Shown here: piece by piece, positions 23,609 to 32,524 of the stretch
Position numbering within the stretch: the first letter of the stretch is position 1
Layout of the letters: every line of letters starts with the position of its first letter
Origin: RGIG8748 sp045606045
Lineage (GTDB): Bacteria > Bacillota > Clostridia > UMGS1810
DNA length: 64,000 nt
Assembly: GCA_045606045.1 (NCBI GenBank)
Contig: JAZURE010000064.1
Location: forward strand, 48,215-112,214
Direction of reading: 5' to 3'
Notes under the pieces: generated by a model
Seen by the model: only the letters and a program-made list of their open reading frames with translations
Told to the model about the DNA's origin: nothing
Databases searched by the model: none
Translations under genes and position numbers: made by a program

Positions 23609-25960
23609 CTATCTCATGTATAAGGTCCGAGCGATTTTTGCAGTATCCATGGCATCGGCGGCATAGTAATGTGCACCTATGACAGAGGCATATTCCTCTG
23701 TAAGAACTGCTCCGCCCACTACAACCTTCACATCGGGATATGTGCGTCTTATAAGCGCTATAGTCTCCTCCATGGCGGGAACAGTGGTTGTCATAAGTGC
23801 ACTAAGACCCACAAGAGCCGCTCCCGTGGAAGCTATGGCATCGCATACCCTTTGGGGTGCTACATCTTTTCCAAGGTCTAATACATTAAAGCCGTAGCTT
23901 TCCAAAACTACCTTTACTATATTTTTGCCTATATCATGTATATCGCCCTTTACCGTGGCAAGTAATATGGGTTTGCCCGATATGCAATCCTTTTTGTCTA
24001 TTTTGGTCTTTACTACATCGAATGCCAAAGATGCCGCATCGGCACACATAAGAAGCTGAGGCAGATACACCTTGCCTTTTTCAAAGCCCAAACCGACTTC
24101 ATTTAAAGCAGGTATTATCATAGTATTTATTACTTCCATGGGGGATGCATTTTGAAGCGCAGTAAGACACGAAGATACCGATGCATCCTTAAGTCCCTTA
24201 ACTATTGCATCCTTTAGGTTTATATCCGAGTTTATTGGTAGGATTTCTTCTGTCCTGCCGTCTGTGTAGCTTATGTAGTCGGTACAGTTCTCGTCCATGG
24301 CGCAAAGAACTCTGTGCGCATGGTATACATTCATCATGCTATCGGAGAACGGATTCATAATAGCACACTTAAGTCCTTTTTGCAGACTTTGGGCAAAGAA
24401 CACAGAATTTATGATTTCACGATTTGGAAGTCCAAATGATATGTTGGACACACCAAGGCTTGTATTTATGCCTTTCTGTGCAAGAAGCTCTATGGTCTGA
24501 AGCGTAACAAGTGCGCTTTTTGCATCAGATGATACCGTAAGTGCAAGCGGGTCTACCACTATATCCTTGGTATCTATGCCATACTTTTTGGCTTCGTCTA
24601 TAATCCTATATGCAATATCCGCCCTGCCCTGTGCGCTATCGGGTATGCCGTCTTCATCGAGTGTAAGGGCAATAAGCACACCTCCGTACTTCTTAACAAG
24701 AGGAAGCACACTGTCCATGGATTCTTTTTTGCCGTTTACAGAGTTTACCATGGGTTTACCTGCATACACCCTCATGGCAGATTCGAGTGCACGGGGGTTT
24801 GATGAATCTATCTGCAAAGGCTTATCTGTAACAGCTTGAAGGCGTGTAACGGTGTCTTTCATAACCTCGGCTTCATCAATACCAGGTACACCCACATTTA
24901 CATCGAGCACATGTACCCCCTTATCTGCCTGACGGATACCCTCTGAAAGCAAATATTCCATGTCGCCCGACTTTATTGCTTCCTTTAGCTTCTTTTTGCC
25001 TGTGGGGTTTATCCTCTCACCTATAAGTATAGGATCATTTCCTATTTCCACCGCATGTGTGTACGAAGATACAAGGGTGAATTTCTTCTTTTGAGGCACG
25101 ATATAGTCCATACCTTTTGTTTTGGCACAAAGTGCCTTTATGTACGAAGGAGTGGTTCCGCAGCAACCGCCCGCAATACATGCGCCCCTTTCCAAAAGCT
25201 CTGCCACAGAGCCGGCAAACTCGCTCTCGCCCATTGTAAAAACGGTTTTGCCGTCTTTAAGATTTGGAAGACCTGCATTTGGCTTTACTATTACGGGAAG
25301 CGATGAGTATGTAACAAACTCATCTATTATACCACGCATCTTATCGGGTCCGAGTGAGCAGTTCATACCCAGTGCACTTACACCCAGTCCCTCGAGCATG
25401 GCAATCATAGCCTTGGGAGTAGCGCCCGTCATGAGCTTACCTGTGGCATCGTACACATTGGTTACAAATATGGGAAGATAGCTGTTTTCTTTGGCGGCTA
25501 TAACTGCCGCTTTGGTTTCCAGAGCATCATTCATGGTTTCTATGAGAATAAGGTCTGCTCCCTTACCCTCTGCCGCCCTTACATTTGCCGCATAAAGCTC
25601 TACACATTCTTCAAAGGACATATCGCCGTACGGCTCAAGCATTCTGCCTGTGGGTCCCATGTCGAATGCGACAAATCTGTCCTCTTTGCCGTCCTTTGCA
25701 TTTATGGCAAGCTGTATTGCGGCTGATATTATATCGGTGTAATTCGGAAACTTATCCTTATTTACACCAAAGGTATTTGTGCATACTATATTTGAGCCTG
25801 CTTCAAAGTAGGCTCTGTGAAGATTTTCTATAATGTCGCTCTTTTCGAGGCACCAGCTTTCAGGTCTTTCGCCCGCCTTTAAGCCCTGAGACTGAAGATA
25901 TGTTCCCGTGCCTCCGTCCAAATACACTCTTCTATTCTTTATAAAGCTTAATATATCCAT
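23609..25960 (-). CDS. metH: Cobalamin-dependent methionine synthase, no activation domain
   Basis: A 783-residue enzyme transferring a methyl group from methyltetrahydrofolate to homocysteine. In order: homocysteine domain (start DGGTGTYLQSQGLKAG, zinc cysteines in CIAGGCCGTTPSY near 265), pterin-binding domain (ILIGERINPTGKKKLKEAI, HVLDVNVGVPGIDEAEVM), the four-helix cap, and the B12 domain with the axial-histidine motif KGDIHDIGKNIVKVV. The C-terminal AdoMet-binding activation domain of the long enterobacterial form is missing; it is encoded by the gene directly upstream, whose stop codon abuts this start. It is the last gene of the long aro-containing run. Confidence 0.95.
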   Translation of the reverse strand: MDILSFIKNRRVYLDGGTGTYLQSQGLKAGERPESWCLEKSDIIENLHRAYFEAGSNIVCTNTFGVNKDKFPNYTDIISAAIQLAINAKDGKEDRFVAFDMGPTGRMLEPYGDMSFEECVELYAANVRAAEGKGADLILIETMNDALETKAAVIAAKENSYLPIFVTNVYDATGKLMTGATPKAMIAMLEGLGVSALGMNCSLGPDKMRGIIDEFVTYSSLPVIVKPNAGLPNLKDGKTVFTMGESEFAGSVAELLERGACIAGGCCGTTPSYIKALCAKTKGMDYIVPQKKKFTLVSSYTHAVEIGNDPILIGERINPTGKKKLKEAIKSGDMEYLLSEGIRQADKGVHVLDVNVGVPGIDEAEVMKDTVTRLQAVTDKPLQIDSSNPRALESAMRVYAGKPMVNSVNGKKESMDSVLPLVKKYGGVLIALTLDEDGIPDSAQGRADIAYRIIDEAKKYGIDTKDIVVDPLALTVSSDAKSALVTLQTIELLAQKGINTSLGVSNISFGLPNREIINSVFFAQSLQKGLKCAIMNPFSDSMMNVYHAHRVLCAMDENCTDYISYTDGRTEEILPINSDINLKDAIVKGLKDASVSSCLTALQNASPMEVINTMIIPALNEVGLGFEKGKVYLPQLLMCADAASLAFDVVKTKIDKKDCISGKPILLATVKGDIHDIGKNIVKVVLESYGFNVLDLGKDVAPQRVCDAIASTGAALVGLSALMTTTVPAMEETIALIRRTYPDVKVVVGGAVLTEEYASVIGAHYYAADAMDTAKIARTLYMR

Positions 25961-26542
25961 CTATTCTCTCACTCCTATAATGGCAGTAACAGACTTTCGG
26001 GGTGTCATAATATAGCTTGTGCCAAGCTTAATTCCAAGAAGCTTGTCTGCCTTAAGATAGTCTAATATTTTCTCCTGATTTGAAAGTACAAAATCACCGT
26101 AGCCTGCACTAAAACGCTGTACAAGTGTATACGCTTCAAGTTGTGAACAAACATATTCCATAGCTGACTCCGCTATAGCAGATGCAACGGCATCTGCTAT
26201 AAACGAATCTGCCTTTGAGGTTACTCCAAGAGATGTAATAAGTCTGTCTGTGTCTATGCCGAGAGTAAGAGCCAGTACATAGGCGCTTTTGCACCCGTTG
26301 AGCGCTCTTGCAAGACTCACGGATTTTACCCGCATAAACTCAAATTCACACTCATCATCCTTTATTAAAACCGAGGTCTTGGCATAGCAATACCTCGGCT
26401 TGCAAGCATCGAGAACTTTTTCGATGCAATTACGGATTGTTTCGTTTGAGAGAGGATTTGGGACTTGAAGTCTTTTTGTAAGCTCCTCTTCATCCAAAAC
26501 CAAATCCTCTGTTTTTATAAAATCACATACAATATTATTCAT
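25961..26542 (-). CDS. MetH activation-domain protein
   Basis: A 193-residue stand-alone version of the methionine synthase activation domain, which uses S-adenosylmethionine to reset the oxidised cobalamin cofactor. Visible features are VSLARALNGCKSAYVLALTL, ADAVASAIAESAMEYV and RFSAGYGDFVLSNQEKIL, followed by GTSYIMTPRKSVTAIIG. RFSAGYGD matches the RxSPGYGD-type AdoMet-binding stretch with alanine at the proline position. ATG at 26542 overlaps the previous gene's end by a few bases; the Shine-Dalgarno site is weak, suggesting coupled translation. It precedes metH directly. Confidence 0.88.
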   Translation of the reverse strand: MNNIVCDFIKTEDLVLDEEELTKRLQVPNPLSNETIRNCIEKVLDACKPRYCYAKTSVLIKDDECEFEFMRVKSVSLARALNGCKSAYVLALTLGIDTDRLITSLGVTSKADSFIADAVASAIAESAMEYVCSQLEAYTLVQRFSAGYGDFVLSNQEKILDYLKADKLLGIKLGTSYIMTPRKSVTAIIGVRE

Positions 26543-26547
26543 ATAAA

Positions 26548-27543
26548 TCACTCGCTTTTGGACATAGCTTCGCATATGCCTAAAGCGGCATTTGCCATTG
26601 CACCCTTCGCATCGGACAGGACATCGTCACCACCCTGTGCCATGGATACAAATATAAAGTTGCCGTTTGGAGTATATACTATCGCAGCATCGAAAGCCTC
26701 TCCCTCGGCATCAAAGCCTATATTGGCAAGGTATACACCCTCGGGAAGCTTTGCGGCAATCTTGTCGTCTACAGAGCTTGTCTTCATTTTGGAATACATA
26801 TCGCTGTAGGGGAAAAATGAGGTGTTATCGTACATCTTGCGCATAAGCTTAATTAAATCCTCGGCCGTGGTGTAGCCAATACTATCTGCGCCCAATTCAA
26901 AATGTGTGTTCTCGTAGCCATTGGAGGCAAAATATGAATTGAGCCTTTCTGCACCAAAGTAATCTATCATAAGCTTTGCCGCCTCCAAATCACCGTTGGA
27001 GAATGCTCTTGTCATGAGGCTGCTTCCTAAGTTTCCTGCCACATTTGTGCTATAGTCAAATGTGCCCATGTATATGGCATTACTTGTATATTCGAGCAGG
27101 AATGCGCCCATGACAGCGGTATTTTCTATCTTTTCTGTATTGCTTATGTATGTATAGCCGTCTGTAAGAGACGCTATACCAAAGGAGTATGTTCCTCCCA
27201 CAGATTTAAACGCCTTTTCTGCGGCAGAGGACATAGCAGTCTTTTCACCCATTGTTTTATTGGGGGATTTTTCCTCCTCTTTCTTGGGCTTTTCTACAGT
27301 CGTTTTTGGTTTTTCTTTTTCTGCCTCGGTGGTTATTTTTTGAACAGGTTGCTGTTTAACCGTCTCCTCGTTGTAGTTAAACCAAACATGCACAATAAGA
27401 CCTACAAAAACGCAGAGTACCGCTATAATTGCAATACATACAGCAAGTGCTACTGTGTTTTTGCTGCTTTTCTTCTTTTTCTGCATGGCGGGCAGAGGCT
27501 TGCGCCCTGTGTTTACAAAAAGTGTACTGCTGTCAAGTTTCAT
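26548..27543 (-). CDS. Membrane-anchored class A beta-lactamase-fold protein
   Basis: The 331-residue protein has a basic N-terminus, one membrane helix (about 28-52), a lysine/glutamate-rich linker (about 60-100) and a C-terminal domain of the class A beta-lactamase/D-Ala-D-Ala peptidase fold. At the place of the catalytic SxxK motif the sequence reads NTAVMGAFLLEY, with no serine or lysine, and the KTG motif region reads LANIGFDAEGEAFDAAIV. It therefore looks catalytically inactive and may bind a wall fragment or act as a structural factor. ATG 27543 follows AAAGGAAG. Confidence 0.75.
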   Translation of the reverse strand: MKLDSSTLFVNTGRKPLPAMQKKKKSSKNTVALAVCIAIIAVLCVFVGLIVHVWFNYNEETVKQQPVQKITTEAEKEKPKTTVEKPKKEEEKSPNKTMGEKTAMSSAAEKAFKSVGGTYSFGIASLTDGYTYISNTEKIENTAVMGAFLLEYTSNAIYMGTFDYSTNVAGNLGSSLMTRAFSNGDLEAAKLMIDYFGAERLNSYFASNGYENTHFELGADSIGYTTAEDLIKLMRKMYDNTSFFPYSDMYSKMKTSSVDDKIAAKLPEGVYLANIGFDAEGEAFDAAIVYTPNGNFIFVSMAQGGDDVLSDAKGAMANAALGICEAMSKSE

Positions 27544-27585
27544 GGAAATCTTCCTTTCGTAGTACATAGTATCTATCAAAACATA

Positions 27586-28593
27586 TTATTTAATCCAATC
27601 TCTTTCTGCTTCTTTCTTGCGGCTTCTTGCCATAAGAAGCTCTGCGGCATCTTTTGCATTTATCTCGCCCTTTAGTACCCTGTATATTGCATTTACGATG
27701 GGCATATCCACCTCGTATCTTTTGGCAAGCTCATATGCACTGTAGCAGGCTCTTATACCCTCTACGGTCATTTTTACTTCGTTTTCCGCTTCGGCTGCGG
27801 TCATGCCCCCTCCTATGAGTATCCCTGCCCTGCGGTTTCTCGAGTGCATACTGGTGCAGGTAACAATAAGGTCGCCCACTCCCGTAAGTCCGCTGAAGGT
27901 CTCCGCTTTTGCACCCATTTTAACACCGAGTCTTGTGATTTCCACAAGGCCTCTTGTCATAAGAGCAGCCTTTGTGTTATCGCCATATCCTATGCCGTCG
28001 CATATGCCTGCGGCAAGTGCTATGATGTTTTTAAGAGAGCCTCCAAGCTCAAGTCCTATGATATCATCTGTGGTGTACACTCTAAACATAGGAAGCATGT
28101 ACAAATCCTGAATGTACTCTGCCTTTTCTATATCTTCACAGGCAACCACATTTGTAGTGGGCATACCAAGTGCCACCTCTTCTGCATGAGACGGTCCGCT
28201 CATGGATGCAACAACTGCAAGAGGTATTTCCTCTTTTATAACCTCGGAGAGTCTTTTGTGCTGCGCTTCATCAAAGCCCTTGGAAATATTTAATATAAGC
28301 TGTCCCTCTTCCACATACGGAGAGAGTGCCTTTGCAGATGCCTTTACAGCGTGCGAGGGTGATGCCATAACTATAAGGTCGGCTTTTCCGCACTCTGATA
28401 TATCGGATGTAAACTGCACATTTTCGGGTATTTCTACTCCGGGGAGAAAGGGTTTGTTTTCACGGTATTTCTTTAAATTGTCGCTTTCCTCCTTGAGATA
28501 CGACCACAAAAGCACATCGTGACCGCCCCCTGCAAGAAGTATTGCATTTGCGGTACCCCAACCGCCCGAGCCTATGATATTTATCTTTGCCAT
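27586..28593 (-). CDS. gpsA: Glycerol-3-phosphate dehydrogenase [NAD(P)+]
   Basis: A 335-residue cytoplasmic enzyme reducing dihydroxyacetone phosphate to sn-glycerol 3-phosphate for phospholipid synthesis. It shows the dinucleotide motif INIIGSGGWGTANAILLA, then ENVQFTSDI, ILNISKGFDEA, MSGPSHAEEVALGMPT, the catalytic lysine region GLELGGSLKNIIALAAG and LTGVGDLIVTCTS with SRNRR. ATG 28593 follows GGAGGTTAACCAT. It lies in the aro-metH run. Confidence 0.96.
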   Translation of the reverse strand: MAKINIIGSGGWGTANAILLAGGGHDVLLWSYLKEESDNLKKYRENKPFLPGVEIPENVQFTSDISECGKADLIVMASPSHAVKASAKALSPYVEEGQLILNISKGFDEAQHKRLSEVIKEEIPLAVVASMSGPSHAEEVALGMPTTNVVACEDIEKAEYIQDLYMLPMFRVYTTDDIIGLELGGSLKNIIALAAGICDGIGYGDNTKAALMTRGLVEITRLGVKMGAKAETFSGLTGVGDLIVTCTSMHSRNRRAGILIGGGMTAAEAENEVKMTVEGIRACYSAYELAKRYEVDMPIVNAIYRVLKGEINAKDAAELLMARSRKKEAERDWIK

Positions 28594-28610
28594 ATGGTTA
28601 ACCTCCAAAA

Positions 28611-29123
28611 TCAGCCATTTATATTTTTCTTAATTATCTGTCTTATTACCTCTTCGGTACGCTTGCAGACCTTACTTAATATACCGTCGTTTAAAACGGT
28701 ATAATCCGCACTCTTTCTGTACTGTGATATACGGTTGTTGTACAGTTCATAGAGTTTGTTTTTGTCCTTAAGAAGAGGTCTTCCCGAAAGTGAGGATTTA
28801 TCCATTATAAACGATGGTGAAGCATCTATGAATATAACCTTGCCCGTAGAACGCATTATGTCTATATTCTCGTCAAGAATTACCGCACCGCCGCCTGTGG
28901 CAACAAGGATGCCGTCTCTTTGCGCCAAGTCCTTAAGTGCCTCTGTCTCCGCTTTTCTGAAATACGGCTCACCGATAGTAAAAAGCTCCTCTATGGTCTT
29001 ACCCTCTCTTTTTACTATATGTTCGTCCAAATCTACGATTTCTATATTAAGATTTCTTATTATTATACTGCTTATGGTACTCTTTCCGCAACCGGGCATA
29101 CCAACAAGATAGATATTATTCAT
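28611..29123 (-). CDS. aroK: Shikimate kinase
   Basis: A 170-residue P-loop kinase that phosphorylates shikimate at O3. Walker A is LVGMPGCGKSTISS; the shikimate-binding aspartate lies in IVDLDEHIVKREGKTIEELF; the glycine-rich ATGGGAV and the lid arginine in SLSGRPLLKDKNKL are present. It overlaps aroQ by a few bases and is followed by gpsA. AGAGGAATTTGCA precedes the ATG. Confidence 0.95.
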   Translation of the reverse strand: MNNIYLVGMPGCGKSTISSIIIRNLNIEIVDLDEHIVKREGKTIEELFTIGEPYFRKAETEALKDLAQRDGILVATGGGAVILDENIDIMRSTGKVIFIDASPSFIMDKSSLSGRPLLKDKNKLYELYNNRISQYRKSADYTVLNDGILSKVCKRTEEVIRQIIKKNING

Positions 29124-29553
29124 TGCAAATTCCTCTCAATTTTTCAAGTGCCATGTAGTATCCCTTTGGTCCGAAGCCTGATATCTGGTCTATACAGGCT
29201 GCCTTGGTAACAGATATCTTGCGAAAGTCCTCTCTTGCATTTATATCGGAAAAGTGAACTTCTACAAAAGGTGTGTCTATGCTCTTTATCGCATCGGCAA
29301 TAGCATAACTGTAATGGGTATATGCTCCGGGGTTTATCACAACTCCTCTTATATCGGAATTATATATACTTTGAATTTTGTCTATGATAGCGCCCTCGTG
29401 GTTGGATTGCCATATTTCCAGTTCAAAACCCTCATTTTTGGCGTAGTCACAAAGCTCACTGCATATATCGTCATAGGATTTATCACCGTATATGCCCTTT
29501 TCCCTTATGCCTACAAAATTGATGTTGGGCCCGTTTATAATAAGGAATTTCAT
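29116..29553 (-). CDS. aroQ: 3-dehydroquinate dehydratase, type II
   Basis: A 145-residue enzyme removing water from 3-dehydroquinate. The family N-terminus is visible as IINGPNINFVGIREKGIYGD, with the catalytic tyrosine at the end, then WQSNHEGAIIDKIQ, GVVINPGAYTHYSYAIADAI and the catalytic histidine in VEVHFSDINAREDFRKIS. The start overlaps the aroE stop as ATGA, suggesting coupling. Length is normal. Confidence 0.95.
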   Translation of the reverse strand: MKFLIINGPNINFVGIREKGIYGDKSYDDICSELCDYAKNEGFELEIWQSNHEGAIIDKIQSIYNSDIRGVVINPGAYTHYSYAIADAIKSIDTPFVEVHFSDINAREDFRKISVTKAACIDQISGFGPKGYYMALEKLRGICNE

Positions 29554-30329
29554 CTTTCTGTCATCTCCTTGTATAGCTTTTGTATAATGTCTGTGTCTAC
29601 ACCCTCATCCCGCCATATTGCCTGTGAATACATTCCCTGAGCCACAAGCATATAAAGTCCGCTTACTGCTTTTATGCCCTTTTGGGATGCCATTTGCATA
29701 AGCTTTGTTTCATTGGGGTTGTATATTGTATCCACCACAGCACCGAAGCTTTGAGATATATCTTTAAGAGGCGTTGCATCCGTATTGGGATACATGCCAA
29801 CAGGTGTGCAGTTTATAAGTACATCGCCCTCTATTGTATCGGAATAGGTAATAACTCTGCAACCATCTATTACGGGCGAGGATGTGGATACAAAGGTAAT
29901 ATCCCCTGCTCCCATATCACGGCATACTGCAAGGGCAGCCTTTGATACACCGCCTGTACCTAAAATTACAACCTTTTTATTTTTTATATCTATATCATTC
30001 ACCTCGAAAGTGCACTTTAAACCGAAATAGTCGGTATTGTAGCCAACTGCACCGTCGAGGGTAAATTTAACTGTATTTACGGCACCGATTGCCTCCGCTT
30101 CGGGAGATATGCCGTCCAGAAGCTTCATTACATTCATTTTATACGGTATGGTGACATTTATACCGTTGTACAGGGATGATATCCTTTGAAACTCCTTTTT
30201 CAAATCACCCTTGGGGATTTCTATAAGCTCGTATGTGTCGTTTGTATTTATCTCCTTGTAATACTTTTCGTGTATTATTTTAGAGTAGGAATGACTAAGC
30301 TTTTCGCCTATGAGAGCGTATTTCGCCAT
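29550..30329 (-). CDS. aroE: Shikimate dehydrogenase
   Basis: A 259-residue NADPH-dependent enzyme reducing 3-dehydroshikimate. Substrate-binding residues appear in IGEKLSHSYSKIIHEKYY and INVTIPYKMNVMKLL (catalytic lysine), AVNTVKF follows, the nucleotide fold is VVILGTGGVSKAALAV, and the C-terminal LYMLVAQGMYSQAIWRDEGV is typical. GGAGAGAACTCC precedes the ATG. It lies 12 bp behind pheA. Confidence 0.95.
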   Translation of the reverse strand: MAKYALIGEKLSHSYSKIIHEKYYKEINTNDTYELIEIPKGDLKKEFQRISSLYNGINVTIPYKMNVMKLLDGISPEAEAIGAVNTVKFTLDGAVGYNTDYFGLKCTFEVNDIDIKNKKVVILGTGGVSKAALAVCRDMGAGDITFVSTSSPVIDGCRVITYSDTIEGDVLINCTPVGMYPNTDATPLKDISQSFGAVVDTIYNPNETKLMQMASQKGIKAVSGLYMLVAQGMYSQAIWRDEGVDTDIIQKLYKEMTER

Positions 30330-30341
30330 GGAGTTCTCTCC

Positions 30342-31445
30342 TTAAAAATCAAATTTTTTGTAGTTGCCAAGATACTTGAAATACCTGTTTTCCATCTTGA
30401 CGCGTTCCATAGCGTCTATGACATTTTTATCCGCAATATTTCCCATAATGTCTATAAAGAATATATATTCAAACGGGTTTGTTATGTCGGGGCGGGATTC
30501 TATCTTTACCATGTTTATTCCGCAGGATGCAAAAAGTCCCGTAAGATTATGAAGCTGACCGGGGGTATTATTAAGCTTTATAACCATACTTATTTTGTCC
30601 GCTCTTTCCTCTGATACAGGAGCTTTTGCAAGGACTATGAATTTGGTATAATTATTTTTGTTGTAATTTATGTTGTGCTCAAGAATCTTTAATCCGTAGA
30701 GCTTTGCCGCCTGTTCACTGGCTATGCAGGCGATGTCGGTTCTGTCCGACTCGCTTACGAATTTAGCACTTATGGCAGTATTTTTATAGGGTATCTGCTT
30801 AAAGGTGAATTTATCCAGATATTCCTTGGACTGCATAAATGCCTGAGGATGAGAATACACCTCTTTTATATCCGAAATTTCGGTACCATCCTTTGCCATG
30901 AGGTTGTGATTTACTCTTATGCAAACCTCACCTGCTATGTAATAGTCATAGCTCAAAAGCAAATCATACACATCTATTACCGCACCTGTGGAAGAATTTT
31001 CAAACGGGATTACCGCATGGGATATCTCATCATTTAAAAGTCCGAGACAGAGCTTATCGAAAGTGTCATAGGATTTTGCGCTAAGGGTGTCCTTATCTGT
31101 TCTGGAATTTATATACCATGTGCAAGCCTCGTGTGAGAAGCTCCCATGAGCACCCTGAAAGCCAATGGAAATTTCACCATGGTTTAAGCTATTCTGATAC
31201 TTTTTGGACAAATTCATAAGGCAAGTATAAAACTCCTCTGCATATGGTCGGAAGGTTTTGTCCTTTAGCGCATCCTGAGCCTTTTGGATTACCTCCTGCT
31301 CCCTCTTGGGATTTAATACAGGAAGTCCGTTTGCGCGCTTGTAGTCTGCCACATCCTTTGATATTACCATCCTCTTTTCAAAAAGCTCGGTGAGTTTTTC
31401 GTCTATGGCATCTATCTCATGCCTTATATTTGATATATCCTGCAT
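30342..31445 (-). CDS. pheA: Bifunctional chorismate mutase/prephenate dehydratase
   Basis: A 367-residue protein that converts chorismate through prephenate to phenylpyruvate. The AroQ-type mutase is at the N-terminus (ISNIRHEIDAIDEKLTELFE), the dehydratase follows from about residue 100 (IGFQGAHGSFSHEACTWYI, PFENSSTGAVIDVYDLL), and a C-terminal ACT domain (MVIKLNNTPGQLHNLTGLFA, NMVKIESRPD) probably gives phenylalanine feedback. ATG 31445 is chosen for its AGGAGCGTGACTAAT leader and because it avoids overlap with aroC. No tyrA is in the window. Confidence 0.93.
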   Translation of the reverse strand: MQDISNIRHEIDAIDEKLTELFEKRMVISKDVADYKRANGLPVLNPKREQEVIQKAQDALKDKTFRPYAEEFYTCLMNLSKKYQNSLNHGEISIGFQGAHGSFSHEACTWYINSRTDKDTLSAKSYDTFDKLCLGLLNDEISHAVIPFENSSTGAVIDVYDLLLSYDYYIAGEVCIRVNHNLMAKDGTEISDIKEVYSHPQAFMQSKEYLDKFTFKQIPYKNTAISAKFVSESDRTDIACIASEQAAKLYGLKILEHNINYNKNNYTKFIVLAKAPVSEERADKISMVIKLNNTPGQLHNLTGLFASCGINMVKIESRPDITNPFEYIFFIDIMGNIADKNVIDAMERVKMENRYFKYLGNYKKFDF

Positions 31446-31446
31446 A

Positions 31447-32523
31447 TTAGTCACGCTCCTGTAAATCGGCAAGGCACAAGGCTGTGCCCGCTTCTACAAC
31501 TGCACACGCTCTGGGTACTATGCACGCATCGTGTCTTCCCTTTAAGGTGATTTCGTCGTTTTCCATAGTTTTTAAGTTTACTGTCTTCTGGGTCTTAAAT
31601 ACAGACGGTGTAGGCTTAATTGCTACTCTGAACACCACGGGTGCACCGTTTGTTATACCGCCCAATATTCCGCCGTTGTTATTTGAAATCAAAGTTACTT
31701 TTCCGTCTTTCATTTCGTAATTGTCGTTGGCATCGAAGCCTGACATGGATGTAATATCAAAGCCCTTGCCAAACTCTATACCCTTAACGGCAGGGATGGA
31801 GAACATCATATGAGAAAGAGTGCTTTCCACCGAGTCGAAAAACGGTGAGCCTATACCTGCATCCAAACCATAGATTGCGCACTCTATAACTCCGCCTATA
31901 CTGTTTAAATCGTCCTTGTATTTACGGATTTCGTCCTCCATGGCACTTAGCTTTTCTTCGTCCATTACAGGAAAAGGCATGGAGTGAAGTCTGTCGATAT
32001 CTGCATTGGAAATGGGTTTATCGAGAATACTTTCTCCCTTTACACTTCCTATTGATAGTATGTGTGACACTATCCTTATACCCTTACTTTCAAGAACCTG
32101 TCTTGCAACTGAACCTGCAAGAGTGAGAGGGGCGGTAATTCTGCCCGAAAAATGACCTCCGCCTCTGTAATCATTGAAGCCGCTGTGTTTTATAACTGCA
32201 CTGTAGTCGGCATGGCCCGGGCGGGGTGTTTCGTTTAAGTTCACATAATCACTGCTATGGCTGTCCTTATTGTATATAACAAAGCCTATGGGCGAGCCTG
32301 TGGCGATGCCGTCTTTTATGCCCGAGAGGATTTCGTACTCGTCCTTTTCGTCCCTCTCCGTAGAATAAAATGCTCTGTGATTGCGTCTTTTCATCTCACA
32401 ATCTATTTTGTCAAAATCTATTTTCGTACCTGCTTTAATTCCCGAGAGCACACCGCCTATGCCTCTGCCGTGCGACTCACCGAATATGGAAAATTGTATT
32501 TTATTTCCCCACATGGCGCCCAT
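31447..32523 (-). CDS. aroC: Chorismate synthase
   Basis: A 358-residue FMN-dependent enzyme forming chorismate from EPSP. It has the N-terminal IQFSIFGESHGRGIGGVLSG, the signatures RPGHADYSAVIKHSGFNDYR and GGGHFSGRITAPLTLAGSVA, and near the C-terminus GRHDACIVPRACAVVEA. The first ATG (32523) has GGGAG 7 bp upstream and is preferred to a second ATG three codons later. It follows aroA by one base. Confidence 0.96.
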   Translation of the reverse strand: MGAMWGNKIQFSIFGESHGRGIGGVLSGIKAGTKIDFDKIDCEMKRRNHRAFYSTERDEKDEYEILSGIKDGIATGSPIGFVIYNKDSHSSDYVNLNETPRPGHADYSAVIKHSGFNDYRGGGHFSGRITAPLTLAGSVARQVLESKGIRIVSHILSIGSVKGESILDKPISNADIDRLHSMPFPVMDEEKLSAMEDEIRKYKDDLNSIGGVIECAIYGLDAGIGSPFFDSVESTLSHMMFSIPAVKGIEFGKGFDITSMSGFDANDNYEMKDGKVTLISNNNGGILGGITNGAPVVFRVAIKPTPSVFKTQKTVNLKTMENDEITLKGRHDACIVPRACAVVEAGTALCLADLQERD

Positions 32524-32524
32524 G

